Under the pieces are notes generated by a model. The model saw only the letters and a program-made list of their open reading frames with translations. It did not search any database and was not told the origin of the DNA. Shown here one piece after another: positions 18,001-26,448 of a stretch of DNA of 64,000 nucleotides (position 1 is its first letter; each line of letters begins with the position of its first letter). The stretch comes from Paramacrobiotus metropolitanus (Eukaryota > Tardigrada > Eutardigrada > Parachela > Macrobiotidae). Where the stretch lies: NCBI RefSeq assembly GCF_019649055.1, contig NW_026570288.1, positions 558,001-622,000 on the forward strand, in the 5' to 3' direction. A program made the position numbers and the translations under genes.

Positions 18001-20859
18001 AACGTCGCCGTAAGGCTTTTTGGACGTGGGGAATATGGCCCTGAGTTCCCATAAGTCCTGACGGAGTAGAGCGGTTTGCTCCTCGGTCAGGTGGTCGCCA
18101 AAATGGGCGTTGGCGATGTGGGCGCGAATTTCGCGTTCCACTTCTGGATCTTCCTCTCCGGTTTGGAGGGAGTTGATCTGGGCGAACTCTTCGTCCGTGG
18201 CCTCTTCATATGGTTCTACTCGGCCCATGTCCACACCCTTTCGGAGTATGTGGGTTTCCTTCGAGTAGTTCGAGACCAATATGGTGAAACTTCTGCCATC
18301 ATGCTGGACTGGTCCGTCAAGCATGGCCAGACTCCGTTTGGTGTCTTGGCTTCCAAGATACATGAGTTTCTGCCTTGGGTCAACGGCGAAGTCGATACTG
18401 ACTTGGACCGGTGTAATGGACTCCGGTAGGAGCTCCGTTTTTACACTGGCCCGGACTTTTGCGTAGTCAGTTATGGTGCGTTGTCTCTTGGGATTGTGTC
18501 CCGCCTCTTTTGGCCATGGTAGGGCGCTGGCGTTTGGTATGGACCAATCCACGCCGTCCTCTTTAATGTCTGGCTCATATATATCGCTATAATACATATG
18601 GCCGATTCTTGCACCTTTACGGAGGACTTGGTCGCGTAGAGACTTGTTTTGGATCTGGATCCATGCGTACTCGTCTTGACGTGTTTCTACCTCCGCCTCG
18701 ACCGGTAGGAGTTGGCGGTGTGGTCGTCTTAACGAGTTAAAGTGGATCGGGCGCTTTGGATCCATGGTTCGATATGTGCGGACCTTAACCCAGCAAGTTG
18801 AGTATGCTGGTATGGTGTACCGCTTATGGACGAAGACGACTTCTTTTTCTTCTTTAAGGCCGTCCATTTGCCGCTGCAGCCTGGTTCGGCGAACGGTTGG
18901 TGCTTCGGCCCGGAGTTGACGAATGGTTGGGTCGTCTTCATCATCACTGGACTCCTCCGATGATTGATTGTCGGAGTCAGTATCCGGTGAGTCACTTGAG
19001 CTTTGGACGTCCGAGTCGGTAGATTCGGGTTTGTCGTCCTGCTCTGACTTTGGCTCGCCTTTGTCCTCGGTAGAGGTTGGCTCGCCACCGGCCACAGTTG
19101 GGGCCGGTTCAGTCAAGAGATCCGGTTCTCGGTTCTCTGGCGACTTGGTTTCGGCTTCCTGGTTTTCAGGTCCGTCCAAGTCAGCCAATGTGGTTGGGCG
19201 GTCCCGGTTAGGGAGTGGTGAGGCTGGTCGGCCTCCTGTCCACCGCTGAGCAGCGCGGGTCTGGATGGCCCGTATTACCGCTTCAACGCCGTCTCCACAT
19301 AGAGGACAAGTCAGTTGGACTTCCTCTAACGAAGGGTCCTGCTTTTGGCTGGTGTCCCTCTTATGGCCTCCCTGTTGCGGGTGTGGGCCATCATTGAAGC
19401 GCACTCTTGTCGCTATGTGCGGTGCAGCTTCTGGCGATGGTGCCGGTATGGTCCGGACGTTGGTCACGGACAAGTCATACTTTGGCCATATGCTGACGGT
19501 TACGCCAGGGTGTTGGGCCATATTCTTGTGAAGCTGTATGATTTCATCGAAGAGGTCCGGGCACATCCGTTGGAGTGCCTTCGGCATTTCCATGTGGTAC
19601 TCTTTGTATTCCCACAGCAGGGCTAGACGTTCGTCCTCCCATAATGATCCCTCTTCGTGGAGTTTGTCCATTTCTTGGGCAAATGGTCCATATTCAGCGG
19701 CTATTTGCGGCCACGTTTGTGACACGCCTTTTTCTTCAAGCCAGCCCTGTTCTAGGGCAAGGAGTCGGTCAGCGCGGTATTGGAGGAAGTTTCGTACTCC
19801 TATGAACCATGTTTTGTATCGCTGGACCAGGTTCTCCTTAATTTCTCTGTCAGGCACCGGTCGTTGGGCCGGTGCCTCTGGTATCGGGATAGTCTTTACT
19901 ATCCCGTGATTTGGCTTGAGTATGCCAGAGCGGAATTGATTCATGTAGCGCTCAATGGCGTTGTGGACGCGCAGTTCCCAGACGAGGCTATCAATGGTGT
20001 CTAGGCATTCCGAGCAGGTAGAAGTTTGTGTGGTCGGGTGATCAGTCCGATTTATCCGTACTTCACTGTCGGATCCCGGTGCCTCTGGTATCGGGATACA
20101 CTTTACCGCGTCCCAAACGATTTCTTCGTTTGGCTTCAGGATGAAGGTGAACTTGGAGTGAAGGTAATCACATCCAAGTAAAACTTGCACGTCCGATGTC
20201 GTCGGTTGGACGAAGAACGTGTGGTGGCTCTTGTATCCCTGCAACGTCACCCGTACGGTGCAGCAGTTGGAGACCACGAAGGCGGTTTGGCCGCCAACAC
20301 CAAGGATTTTGGTGTTCCGTCCTAATGGCTCCGTTTTGATGCCATTGGCGGTGCAGAATTGCTGGGTGATGAGGGATGTCTCCGCTCCAGTGTCCAGCAT
20401 GGCGAGCGTGTGGACCGGTCCAATTTGGACCGAGTGTGTCCAGGCTCGGACAGTCTTCGGTTTCCGGTTCTCGTCGAGACCAACTGTCACTTCCCGCATC
20501 ACCGGTATGATGGGGATTAGCGACACTGGTCCAGGATCATTAGAAGCATCCATGGGTGGTGGGAGCTTTTGTTGGACGGATTCTTCCCGTTGTGGCGCTT
20601 CTTTTAGGGTTGAAAACGCGACAATTCCCGGGATTTTTGTAGAAATCCGTGAGTTGTTGATGGTCCGCGCTGTTGGTGCGGAACCGAGGGGTCGTCCACC
20701 GGTCTGGGGCCAGCAGGTCCGGGGACTTGACGCCTCGAGAGGTTCGGCTGTCCACTCCTCTGGTGGATCAACCTCGCTGTCCGTATTTTGTACGGACCAT
20801 CCTTCCGGTGCGCTATCGGAGGATGTGGATGATTCTGACGCCGATCTGGGGTACGTCAT
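14959..20859 (-). CDS. pol: Pol polyprotein of element 1: protease, RT, RNase H, integrase
   Basis: 1966 codons. Aspartic protease DTGA at residues ~156-159. Two consecutive dUTPase-like beta domains with conserved N-terminal strands and LRKG near their ends lie between protease and RT. RT has YIDD at 1124-1127; RNase H starts at IECDASG (D~1275). The integrase HHCC finger (H...H, C-QT-C) precedes a DDE triad D1629, D1690, E1726 (x60 and x35 spacing). No chromodomain recognised. A cluster of acidic serine residues precedes the first beta domain, as in element 2. The ORF starts at an ATG whose last bases overlap the stop of the preceding frame (ATGA), so translation may enter by reinitiation, or the frame is broken here. 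Ends in a tail continued in another frame (14543-15031). Confidence 0.95.
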   Translation of the reverse strand: MTYPRSASESSTSSDSAPEGWSVQNTDSEVDPPEEWTAEPLEASSPRTCWPQTGGRPLGSAPTARTINNSRISTKIPGIVAFSTLKEAPQREESVQQKLPPPMDASNDPGPVSLIPIIPVMREVTVGLDENRKPKTVRAWTHSVQIGPVHTLAMLDTGAETSLITQQFCTANGIKTEPLGRNTKILGVGGQTAFVVSNCCTVRVTLQGYKSHHTFFVQPTTSDVQVLLGCDYLHSKFTFILKPNEEIVWDAVKCIPIPEAPGSDSEVRINRTDHPTTQTSTCSECLDTIDSLVWELRVHNAIERYMNQFRSGILKPNHGIVKTIPIPEAPAQRPVPDREIKENLVQRYKTWFIGVRNFLQYRADRLLALEQGWLEEKGVSQTWPQIAAEYGPFAQEMDKLHEEGSLWEDERLALLWEYKEYHMEMPKALQRMCPDLFDEIIQLHKNMAQHPGVTVSIWPKYDLSVTNVRTIPAPSPEAAPHIATRVRFNDGPHPQQGGHKRDTSQKQDPSLEEVQLTCPLCGDGVEAVIRAIQTRAAQRWTGGRPASPLPNRDRPTTLADLDGPENQEAETKSPENREPDLLTEPAPTVAGGEPTSTEDKGEPKSEQDDKPESTDSDVQSSSDSPDTDSDNQSSEESSDDEDDPTIRQLRAEAPTVRRTRLQRQMDGLKEEKEVVFVHKRYTIPAYSTCWVKVRTYRTMDPKRPIHFNSLRRPHRQLLPVEAEVETRQDEYAWIQIQNKSLRDQVLRKGARIGHMYYSDIYEPDIKEDGVDWSIPNASALPWPKEAGHNPKRQRTITDYAKVRASVKTELLPESITPVQVSIDFAVDPRQKLMYLGSQDTKRSLAMLDGPVQHDGRSFTILVSNYSKETHILRKGVDMGRVEPYEEATDEEFAQINSLQTGEEDPEVEREIRAHIANAHFGDHLTEEQTALLRQDLWELRAIFPTSKKPYGDVKGVTHVIEVGDAAPIKMNPTRTSWKGSEFINKHVQEMLDQGVIEPSMAACSFPVVLASKKNGDGTMGTRFCINYIKLNSVTKKNNYPLPNPDELLDQCAGNAYYGKVDCQSGFWQIPMDPASMDYTTFVTPEGMFRFKRMPFGVCNGPATFQMTMDKIMAPARKKGGVFAYIDDVIFFGKTFDEFRQAFRNTLICLRDAGFTIKPSKCEFGMEKLQFLGHILSKDGVHTDPEKVAAIAEKQPPRTERQLRSFLGLANYYRKFILGYAQKTSKMYELLRKESSVKDDWTDAHTAEFNDIKKALTEAPILAKFDATKKTTIECDASGAGIGAILSQDSRPIAYASRVLHGAEKNYGVTEWECLAVVWAVQKFKHYIDHGPFTVRTDHRALTNLLRCESNRPGINPRLTRWALALQGRDITIEYKPGTFCDNADALSRWPLERDDDKGPHEELDQVPNFEGYKDEIPARVIKVRRLQFTDEDPTDDWDTPLLPDCNAISDWNEFSTADIRVVNVPAPKPEEPDPVVPPCPENVTDRTAQELRRMQHRDPTLAKKIYELEHQTEMDKRSKLPEHYQMDKGVLYRLTEINAKLERRLVNPLFMRKNIIQSLHDGKTGNHFGYRKTIESAKLRYYWDRMSSDIHDYIDRCQTCIFGKVPRRATYGKLQPTDAVAPWYRVFADFKGPLPVTETKKYRYIAVVVDQMTKFTIARPTKTNSAKEFEKFFVEEVVLKYGMPHTMHSDRGTHFTAKSFAKVAKIFGIEQTFGSAYHPEGQGQVERQMQTIWDGIRGFGGAGDEHRWHRALPYVISGMNRAVHATTGFSPYHMLYGREMTIPQDVLVGTNVPETFTTNERYVKRMQQRLNRAHEIAKTRIEEGFLRDAAIYNKKKAQAEFKKRDLVTLKNMVDDPTNPNKYEGIYIILGIPKPNTYWLRERDTGEELTVCVDRLKPYLNPDGPSRRITRSTKKKGGDAEPEPTESGRCKDQTESEGATTKLEKLLKKQKPGRALPRNSWKSSKRL

Positions 20860-21197
20860 ATTCGTGGTGCGACGTCTCGCTTGCCACGTGGTCGGTTGGT
20901 CGGGACAATAGTCCCGGCTCCGAAGAACGACTTGGCCGCCGGTTGGACGGCTGTCGGTTTGGCCTCAATTCTAGGGCCGAACAATCCAGGCGCAAGTTCT
21001 ATGCGTCCTGGCATGGCCGCAATTCTAGGGCCATGTGACTTAGTCGCCGGTTGGGCGCTAAGCCTGAATCCGCCGGCGGCTGGTTTGGCGGCCGGTTCCG
21101 GATCCGGGGTTAATGGAACAAGGGGGTTAGTTATGTCCGGCGGTTTAGGTTCCGGCAATAGGTCAGGTGAGTTGCCGTTACTCCCTGACCTTAGGCG
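20856..21197 (-). CDS. N-terminal extension of Pol in the -1 frame, element 1
   Basis: This frame is entered from the nucleocapsid by the -1 shift at 21197-21203. It runs ~113 codons with Pro-rich sequence and stops at TGA 20856-20858. Its start (GNSPDL....PPDITNP) resembles the start of Pol in element 2 (GDSFDL....PPDKDNP). In element 2 this frame continues straight into protease. Here the rest of Pol lies in a further frame that begins at ATG 20859, so either a lesion or stop-start coupling separates them. Confidence 0.65.
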   Translation of the reverse strand, partial: RLRSGSNGNSPDLLPEPKPPDITNPLVPLTPDPEPAAKPAAGGFRLSAQPATKSHGPRIAAMPGRIELAPGLFGPRIEAKPTAVQPAAKSFFGAGTIVPTNRPRGKRDVAPRI

Positions 21198-21203
21198 TTT
21201 CCC
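21161..21203 (-). promoter_or_regulatory. -1 ribosomal frameshift signal, element 1
   Basis: In the NC frame the codons read ..G GGA AAC GCC TAA: slippery heptamer GGGAAAC at 21203-21197, in the canonical X XXY YYZ phase. After a 6-nt spacer comes a stem-loop at 21190-21161 with perfect GGTCAGG/CCTGACC arms and an inner GAGT/ACTC stem. Element 2 has the same heptamer, same spacer and a 30-nt stem-loop with different paired bases. GGGAAAC is a known -1 slippery sequence. Confidence 0.85.
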
Positions 21204-21688
21204 GCAGTTGGGCTGGCCCGGTTAGAGCCACTGCCATTGCCGTTGGGCTTCAACTGCTGGTCGGTCAGCGGCGGTAAAGCGGTCCTTTCAGTCGCGGGTG
21301 TTTGAAATCCGCGTGGCCCGCCGCCGCTTTGACGGTTTCCGCCACCGGACCCACTCCCTGATCCGGTGGACGATCTGCGGTTGCCGTTCCCCCCGGTACC
21401 ACGTTGTGGTCGGGTTCTGGGTGGCACCCGGCCGAAGCGGTTGGGATTCTGTGCCCCTGTCGGGTGTCCCTTCATGTACCGCTCTCGCCAATCCAGGACC
21501 CAATTCCGGTTGGGATTGTCCTGGAGATTCCGGTTAGCGTAGCCGCATTCGCTGGGGTTGTGGTTTCCCCAGAGACAAAAGTTGCAAGTGATTGCTTTGT
21601 CCCGGGCCCACCTTTCGAACATCCGTTCGATGCGGTCTATATACATGTCCTCCGACTTACGAGCTTCTGCGGAGTTTTGCGCTTGGCT
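21191..21688 (-). CDS. Nucleocapsid segment of element 1, reached by readthrough
   Basis: It lies in the same frame as Gag, immediately after its TAA. The first residues SQAQNSA match SQAQQSA after the Gag stop of element 2, which shows the stretch before the first ATG (21646) is translated. It carries one zinc knuckle C-x2-C-x4-H-x4-C (CNFCLWGNHNPSEC), then Arg/Gly/Ser-rich RNA-binding-type sequence. It ends at TAA 21191 inside the frameshift signal. Separate initiation at ATG 21646 is possible but would not explain the conserved upstream residues. Confidence 0.75.
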   Translation of the reverse strand, partial: SQAQNSAEARKSEDMYIDRIERMFERWARDKAITCNFCLWGNHNPSECGYANRNLQDNPNRNWVLDWRERYMKGHPTGAQNPNRFGRVPPRTRPQRGTGGNGNRRSSTGSGSGSGGGNRQSGGGPRGFQTPATERTALPPLTDQQLKPNGNGSGSNRASPTAGNA

Positions 21689-21700
21689 TTAGCCGGTTTG
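21680..21700 (-). promoter_or_regulatory. Leaky stop between Gag and NC, element 1
   Basis: Gag ends ACC GGC TAA and the same frame continues AGC CAA GCG CAA AAC. Element 2 has TGA at the homologous place, followed by codons for P-SQAQQSA. A stop at the same point with conserved coding after it implies programmed readthrough. Confidence 0.65.
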
Positions 21701-24700
21701 GCCTCCGCTGCCTGCTTGGCTCTGGACATTACGTCTGGGGCCGTTGTTGTTGTTGCCGCCTCGCTTTCCGCTGAAGCTGGCGTTTTGGCCACCAGAGTAT
21801 CCGCCTCTTGGCGTTCCGCCGCCATTCCCCTGGCCATAGCCAAAGTTACCCCGGTTCGGGTTTTGGCCATAGCCTCCACTACCACCGTTGGGTGATGTGG
21901 ACCCACGTTGTGGGTTAATGTTCATAGCCGCGATGGCGGCGTATGATGGATCCACCTGGGGTTGTGGTGAGATCATCTGATATGGGGGATAGTAGGCCGG
22001 CGGTGTTGGTTGACGCGGTACGACTTGGGCTGGTGGCGTGGGTACGGCCGCCCGTATTACCGGGTATTCTTGGCCCGCCTTCCCGTCGTACTGAGGCTTT
22101 CCTGACGTGAACTGCCGGATGTAGTCCCGAAATTCTGTCGGGGACTTCGGCAGTCGGATGTCCAAGGCGCGGCGCAGTTCGGGCTCCTGCACGTTGGTTT
22201 TGAGGAAGTGCAGAGTCATATTATCGTCCAAGTTGGCGCGGGCCTGGAGAGTCAGGATATCATCGTAGTATTGTTCCGGAGTTTCTAAACCGTGTCGATA
22301 GAAACGGTGTGTAATATCGCCCAGAGCGTTGGCTTGCTGGTTATCATCTCCGTAACGGTCTTGGAACTTCTGGAGCCATTCGTCGACCGTGTAGCCGTCG
22401 CCTTCCTCACGGCTGCTCTGGCCCATGTACCACTCCTTGACCGGTTTGGTCAAGGCCCCATAGATTCGGCTCATGAAGTCAGGGTCCGGCTTGTTTAAGT
22501 CGGAGGACTGCTTACAGATCCGTCGGACCTGTGCAATCCATCCCTTGACCATGGTCTTGTCGCCGTCGAAGGGTGGTATGGCGGTGCGGTTATTGGCCTT
22601 GGCTGCGGCTTTCGCGTAGCGGTCGATGGCCTCCAGGTTATTGAGTGGTGGACTGGCCCTTGGCGAAGGTGCAGGCGTTATCTGCTGTACCACCACTTGT
22701 GGTGGCGGCTGCAGTGCCTGTGACGCTGGGCTGGGGATATACTGGATGGCTCCGTTGGACGCCATCCATCCATATCTACCATCAGGTAGTTGGACCAGTG
22801 TGGGCGCGTTCTGGCCCTGGTTTGGCTGAGTAGCCGGTCCGGGTGGTGCCGCGGCCGTTGGGCCGGCACCGGGTGGGTGGGGCACACTTTGGCCCTGGGG
22901 CTGGCCCGGGGGCACGTTCTGGCCCGGGGGCACACTTTGGCCCGGTTGTGGCTGGGCATGGCCCGGTTGGGCTGCCGATGAGACAGGAGGGCCAGTTAGG
23001 CTGAGTTGGCCTATAAGTGGCAGTTGCACCGTTGGTGTGCCACTTTGGCCTCCCATCTGTCCAAACGAGAACTTTGGGCTCGGCGGGTGTGACCCGTTTG
23101 GGTCCGCGCCAGAGGTGTGAGCCTGGCCCGAGCCAAAGTATGGGCTCGGGTTAGAGTTCAGGTTCGGATATAGTGAGCTTGTCCCGAAAATTCCGTGGCT
23201 CGGCGTCTGGTTCTGCGACGACGGCTGGTTCGGGCCAAAGCTGAATGGCCATGTTGGCACAGACGGTTGCGTCTGTGTGGCTGGCGTCACTACGGTCGTT
23301 GGACCCATAGTGGCTGAGGTAGTTGTCGGGACCGGCTGTGGCGGCACGGTTGGTGTCGCCGTTGATGATCCCTGGTTGACGGGGCTCGAGGGCGCCGGTA
23401 TGGTTGGCCCAAGAGGCGGTTGTCCCGTAGATGGCTCCGTTAGGAGGACATTAGCGTGGTAACGCTGCTGGTGATACACTGGCTGCTGGTAGAACCGTTG
23501 GTCCTGCCGCAGCGCCTCGTCGACTTTGGCTTGCCGACGCTGTGTAACCGAGTCCGGAAAGGTGTGGTATGAGGGTGGCTCAGCGGACATCTCGGAATGT
23601 AAGTTCTCGAGATGTGATTTTTCCGCGTCTAAGCAGGCGTTCTCCGTGCTTAGCCTTTCCAGGTCCTCGTTGAGTTCGGTTATACGTTGGGTGGCCGCCT
23701 GGTAGTCTTTAACCAGGCCGGCATTGTTGGCCTCCAGGTTGATGATCCGGTCATGTTGGCCCTGGATCACCAGTTTGGCTTGGTCGAAGGCCTGCTCCAA
23801 TTGGACAAAGTTTTGTTGTCCAAGGGCGCTGTTCTGCGCCAGTTGGGCCCGAGCGGTTAACTCGGTCCAGAGCTGGTCCTGGAGTGCAGCGTTCTGCTGC
23901 TGGAGTGCAGCGTTCTGCTGCTGGAGTTGCACGTTTTGTGCTTCCAAGTGGCGGGCCGTTAGGTCCCACTGTCCTCCAGGTTGGGTTGCTTGCAGCAGAG
24001 TTTGGTGGTTCTGGTGCAGCATGTTGAAGCCATTGCGCAGGGCGTTGGTCTCGTCCTGCAGGTTGGCCAGATCGTCGGTTAGGCGATCGTTTTCGATTTG
24101 GAGACGGTCCGTCTCCTCATCGGTTTGGTCAATAGGAGCCCTGGCCTGCATCAAGTCATTTTTGGCCTGGGTCAGCTCGGTCTTCGTTAAGGCGAGCAGG
24201 AATTCCAGCCCCGCCACCGCCACTTCTAGGCGGTGAATGTCCTTGTTGAGCTGGTCGCGCTCAACGTCGGGACACGGGGCCAACTTGAGTCTGGTAAACT
24301 CAAATTGGGTCTGGGCCTGGAGGGCCGAGACACGTTTAGCCTCTGCATCCGATTTGGATGCGGGGGCCTTGTAGTGGTCGATTTCCTCCTTCATCAGCTG
24401 TTCAGCTGAAAGGGCGACTTCATTGGCGGCGACAAGCTGTTTGGTCAGGTCCCGCACTCTGGTCCTGAGAACTTCGATGTTGTCGATGTCCTCGGGCGGG
24501 GTTGCCTGGATCAGCTTGTCTGGGCTGAATGCGGCGCGGCTCATGTCCAAGGATGACCGGTTCAGGTCAATCCTCATTGTGGTCCTGGTCAGATGTCCCA
24601 GGTCCAATGGTGGAAGGTCCGGGCCCGGTTGGGTCCGGCCTGGCGCGCCGATGATGTCATTGGTCGGTGACGGCGTTGCTTGGTTCGAGCCATTGGCTTC

Positions 24701-25411
24701 GAACATGATAGGCGACTGACTCTTGAGCGGTTGGCCCTGGTCATGTCCCATTGGACCAGGCTTTTGGCCTTGGTCCTGCGCCTTGCGCCCACCTGTGGTC
24801 ACCGTTGGTGTCTCAGGTTGGATCTGGTCCGAACCCGGTAGGGTTGGACTTGATGTCAGATCCTGGGCTACAAGGTTGGACCGGGCCAAGTTATTGGCAC
24901 CGGGTCCGACTGGTGTCTTATCCTCACCTGTGGCCACCGTTGGTGCCACAGGTTGGACTTGGCCCGGACCAGGTGTGGCCGGTTGGTGCGCCAAGTCCCG
25001 AGGGACACTATTGGCCTGGGCCGAGTTATCAGCACCAGGTTGGCTGTCCTTCGGCGAGTTAACCGCGGACAGCGCCTCGCGCGCTTCCAGGAATGTGTCG
25101 TCCATGGTGGCGTCGAGGCTTTCCCCACTTGTATCCAAGACGGGCGGCAGGATTTGTTTGTCCCGCCTTTCTTTAGCCTCGACCGAACTGGTTGAGCTGG
25201 TCGAGTTTGGCTGGTCCGGGTCGGAGTCAGCCTGGCCGGCGGTGCGAAAGGTATATCGCCCCGCCGCGCCGCCCACTGAGTAGTTTTTACCCAGTGGCTT
25301 CTTGTAGTCGTTAGTCTGGCGCCCGTCCATAGGACTGAACAATCTCCGTTGGAGTTGTTCATGGCTGGTGTATGGTAGCACCATGGCCAAGGCACTCTGA
25401 GTCTGGCCCAT
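21689..25411 (-). CDS. gag: Gag of element 1 (very large)
   Basis: 1240 codons from ATG 25411, in strong context (ACCATGG). The N-terminus MGQTQS fits an N-myristoylation site; the alternative Met28 aligns better with the Gag start of element 2. Domains in order: low-complexity Pro/Thr/Gln region to ~300; coiled coil ~300-620 with repeated QQQNAAL heptads; Pro/Gly/Gln linker ~630-930; capsid-type retrotransposon Gag domain ~945-1110 (PPFDGDKTMVKGWI... ETPEQYYDDI...); Gly/Asn-rich tail. Typical Ty3/gypsy Gags are 300-500 residues, so this is about three times longer. The TAA stop is followed in frame by the nucleocapsid. Confidence 0.9.
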   Translation of the reverse strand: MGQTQSALAMVLPYTSHEQLQRRLFSPMDGRQTNDYKKPLGKNYSVGGAAGRYTFRTAGQADSDPDQPNSTSSTSSVEAKERRDKQILPPVLDTSGESLDATMDDTFLEAREALSAVNSPKDSQPGADNSAQANSVPRDLAHQPATPGPGQVQPVAPTVATGEDKTPVGPGANNLARSNLVAQDLTSSPTLPGSDQIQPETPTVTTGGRKAQDQGQKPGPMGHDQGQPLKSQSPIMFEANGSNQATPSPTNDIIGAPGRTQPGPDLPPLDLGHLTRTTMRIDLNRSSLDMSRAAFSPDKLIQATPPEDIDNIEVLRTRVRDLTKQLVAANEVALSAEQLMKEEIDHYKAPASKSDAEAKRVSALQAQTQFEFTRLKLAPCPDVERDQLNKDIHRLEVAVAGLEFLLALTKTELTQAKNDLMQARAPIDQTDEETDRLQIENDRLTDDLANLQDETNALRNGFNMLHQNHQTLLQATQPGGQWDLTARHLEAQNVQLQQQNAALQQQNAALQDQLWTELTARAQLAQNSALGQQNFVQLEQAFDQAKLVIQGQHDRIINLEANNAGLVKDYQAATQRITELNEDLERLSTENACLDAEKSHLENLHSEMSAEPPSYHTFPDSVTQRRQAKVDEALRQDQRFYQQPVYHQQRYHANVLLTEPSTGQPPLGPTIPAPSSPVNQGSSTATPTVPPQPVPTTTSATMGPTTVVTPATQTQPSVPTWPFSFGPNQPSSQNQTPSHGIFGTSSLYPNLNSNPSPYFGSGQAHTSGADPNGSHPPSPKFSFGQMGGQSGTPTVQLPLIGQLSLTGPPVSSAAQPGHAQPQPGQSVPPGQNVPPGQPQGQSVPHPPGAGPTAAAPPGPATQPNQGQNAPTLVQLPDGRYGWMASNGAIQYIPSPASQALQPPPQVVVQQITPAPSPRASPPLNNLEAIDRYAKAAAKANNRTAIPPFDGDKTMVKGWIAQVRRICKQSSDLNKPDPDFMSRIYGALTKPVKEWYMGQSSREEGDGYTVDEWLQKFQDRYGDDNQQANALGDITHRFYRHGLETPEQYYDDILTLQARANLDDNMTLHFLKTNVQEPELRRALDIRLPKSPTEFRDYIRQFTSGKPQYDGKAGQEYPVIRAAVPTPPAQVVPRQPTPPAYYPPYQMISPQPQVDPSYAAIAAMNINPQRGSTSPNGGSGGYGQNPNRGNFGYGQGNGGGTPRGGYSGGQNASFSGKRGGNNNNGPRRNVQSQAGSGGQTG
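25337..25360. repeat. Coding hairpin in gag, element 1
   Basis: GAACAA/TTGTTC outer arms and CTCC/GGAG inner arms around GTT (plus strand), with one bulged T: ten base pairs. Lies in the gag coding region, near its start. Confidence 0.7.
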
Positions 25412-25565
25412 GGTAGTGGGACTTAAAAAAAAATTTCTTGGTCTTTGGTCGTTGGGTCAGGACCGGAACGTTGGCTCAGGTCCGGATCGCGGGTCGGTGC
25501 TGGTCAGGTATGCTAGAGCTCAGGTTTAGCGTTAGCTTCCTATGGCCCTATGTTACGTTACTGAC

Positions 25566-25745
25566 CAGTGTGACGTCACGTACTTAGTGGTCTTGCGATA
25601 AGCTCTACGTCACGAGTAGCGTGCCGTGAGCAAAAATCAAAAAACAACGTGACTCATTACGAGTCTTATAACATGGGGAAGTTTCCCAAACGCTGTGATT
25701 GGTCAGATTTTATACGGAAGTAGACCACGCTGACGTCACGCGACT
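25566..25745 (-). promoter_or_regulatory. Conserved CRE/CCAAT/Rel-like module in leader, element 1
   Basis: TGACGTCA at 25571-25578 and 25731-25738 and a half site TACGTCA at 25606-25612. In sense there are also a CCAAT box (25698-25702), GGGAAACTTCCCC (25675-25687), and TATAAAA near 25711. Element 2 has the same order of sites at 34438-34625, so the block is conserved although most bases between have changed. It could be an internal promoter or enhancer. Confidence 0.6.
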
Positions 25746-26074
25746 TTTCGCGAAATTTCTGGCTGGACAAAATGGCGGATATTTTCGCCGAAAAAATTCG
25801 TAAAAAAATCGGTAAATAATTTTACGAAAGTAAAAGTACACAATTCTAGTGTAACTTTTTATGGTCTTTCCGAAAAAGCGACTTTTACGCAAATCGGATG
25901 AAAGGTTCAAAAGTTATGAATTTTTGAAGTTAGGTTCTACGCGAAAACCTCGAATTTTACGAGAGTTCTTCGAAAACCTACGACGCCACAGCAGGTCTTA
26001 CCGGTCGATTTACGATCCAGACAGTGCTGCTCCGTCGTCCACTTCACCCTCTTCTACCGTGAGGGCCGCAGCGT

Positions 26075-26285
26075 ACCCGGTGGGGTGCAATGGATTGGTC
26101 AGCAACGTACCGAACGCAGTTTTTGCGCCGGGAGCCAAAGCTGCGGGGGGCCTACTTATAGGCCGCGACCCGTATTAATGCAACCCGGTGGGGTGCTTAT
26201 TTGGTCAACAGCGACGTACCGAACGCAGTTTTTGCGCCGGGAGCCAAAGCTGCGGGGGGCCTACTTATAGGCCGCGACCCGTATG
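26075..26285 (-). repeat. Tandem duplication in leader, element 1
   Basis: Two copies (about 26075-26175 and 26183-26285) with ~86 bp nearly identical. Each contains GGCCTACTTATAGGCC, a 6-bp perfect hairpin with loop CTTA. The intact hairpin in both copies suggests an RNA element, possibly for packaging. Confidence 0.75.
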
Positions 26286-26302
26286 ATTAATCCGTCGCGT
26301 GG

Positions 26303-26322
26303 CAGGCTTCAATTGAAGCCTG
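26303..26322. repeat. Perfect 20-bp palindrome in leader
   Basis: Arms CAGGCTTCAA and TTGAAGCCTG, ~120 nt downstream of the primer site in sense. A self-complementary site here could act as an RNA dimerisation signal, as palindromes near the primer site do in retroviruses. Confidence 0.6.
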
Positions 26323-26438
26323 TATGATGCAGGAAGATCGCAAGGCACGGAACTACTTTTAGTTGCCGTGTGTATCCTTCGACCGAAATGATGCCTCCAC
26401 TGGGAATTCAGAGGTTTGTGGAAAGAAAACCGAACGCA

Positions 26439-26448
26439 TCTGCTACCA
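26439..26448 (-). other. Primer-binding site (initiator tRNA-Met), element 1
   Basis: Sense TGGTAGCAGA abuts the 5' LTR and is complementary to the 3' end TCTGCTACCA of eukaryotic initiator tRNA-Met. Further downstream, GGTTTTC and ACCTCTG also resemble the complement of the T-arm region of that tRNA, suggesting extended pairing. The junction also reads ACATG-GTAGCA, a weak splice donor. Confidence 0.85.

Larger units (their letters stand above)
25412..26448 (-). other. Leader (5' untranslated region) of element 1
   Basis: About 1 kb between primer site and gag. It has no long sense ORF. It contains a regulatory block shared with element 2 (25566-25745), a ~108-bp tandem duplication (26075-26285), a perfect 20-bp palindrome (26303-26322) and the primer site. 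Confidence 0.75.

Noticed and set aside
14959-20859. Chromodomain at the integrase C-terminus
   Set aside because: No aromatic chromodomain pattern seen; the tail is basic with an AT-hook.
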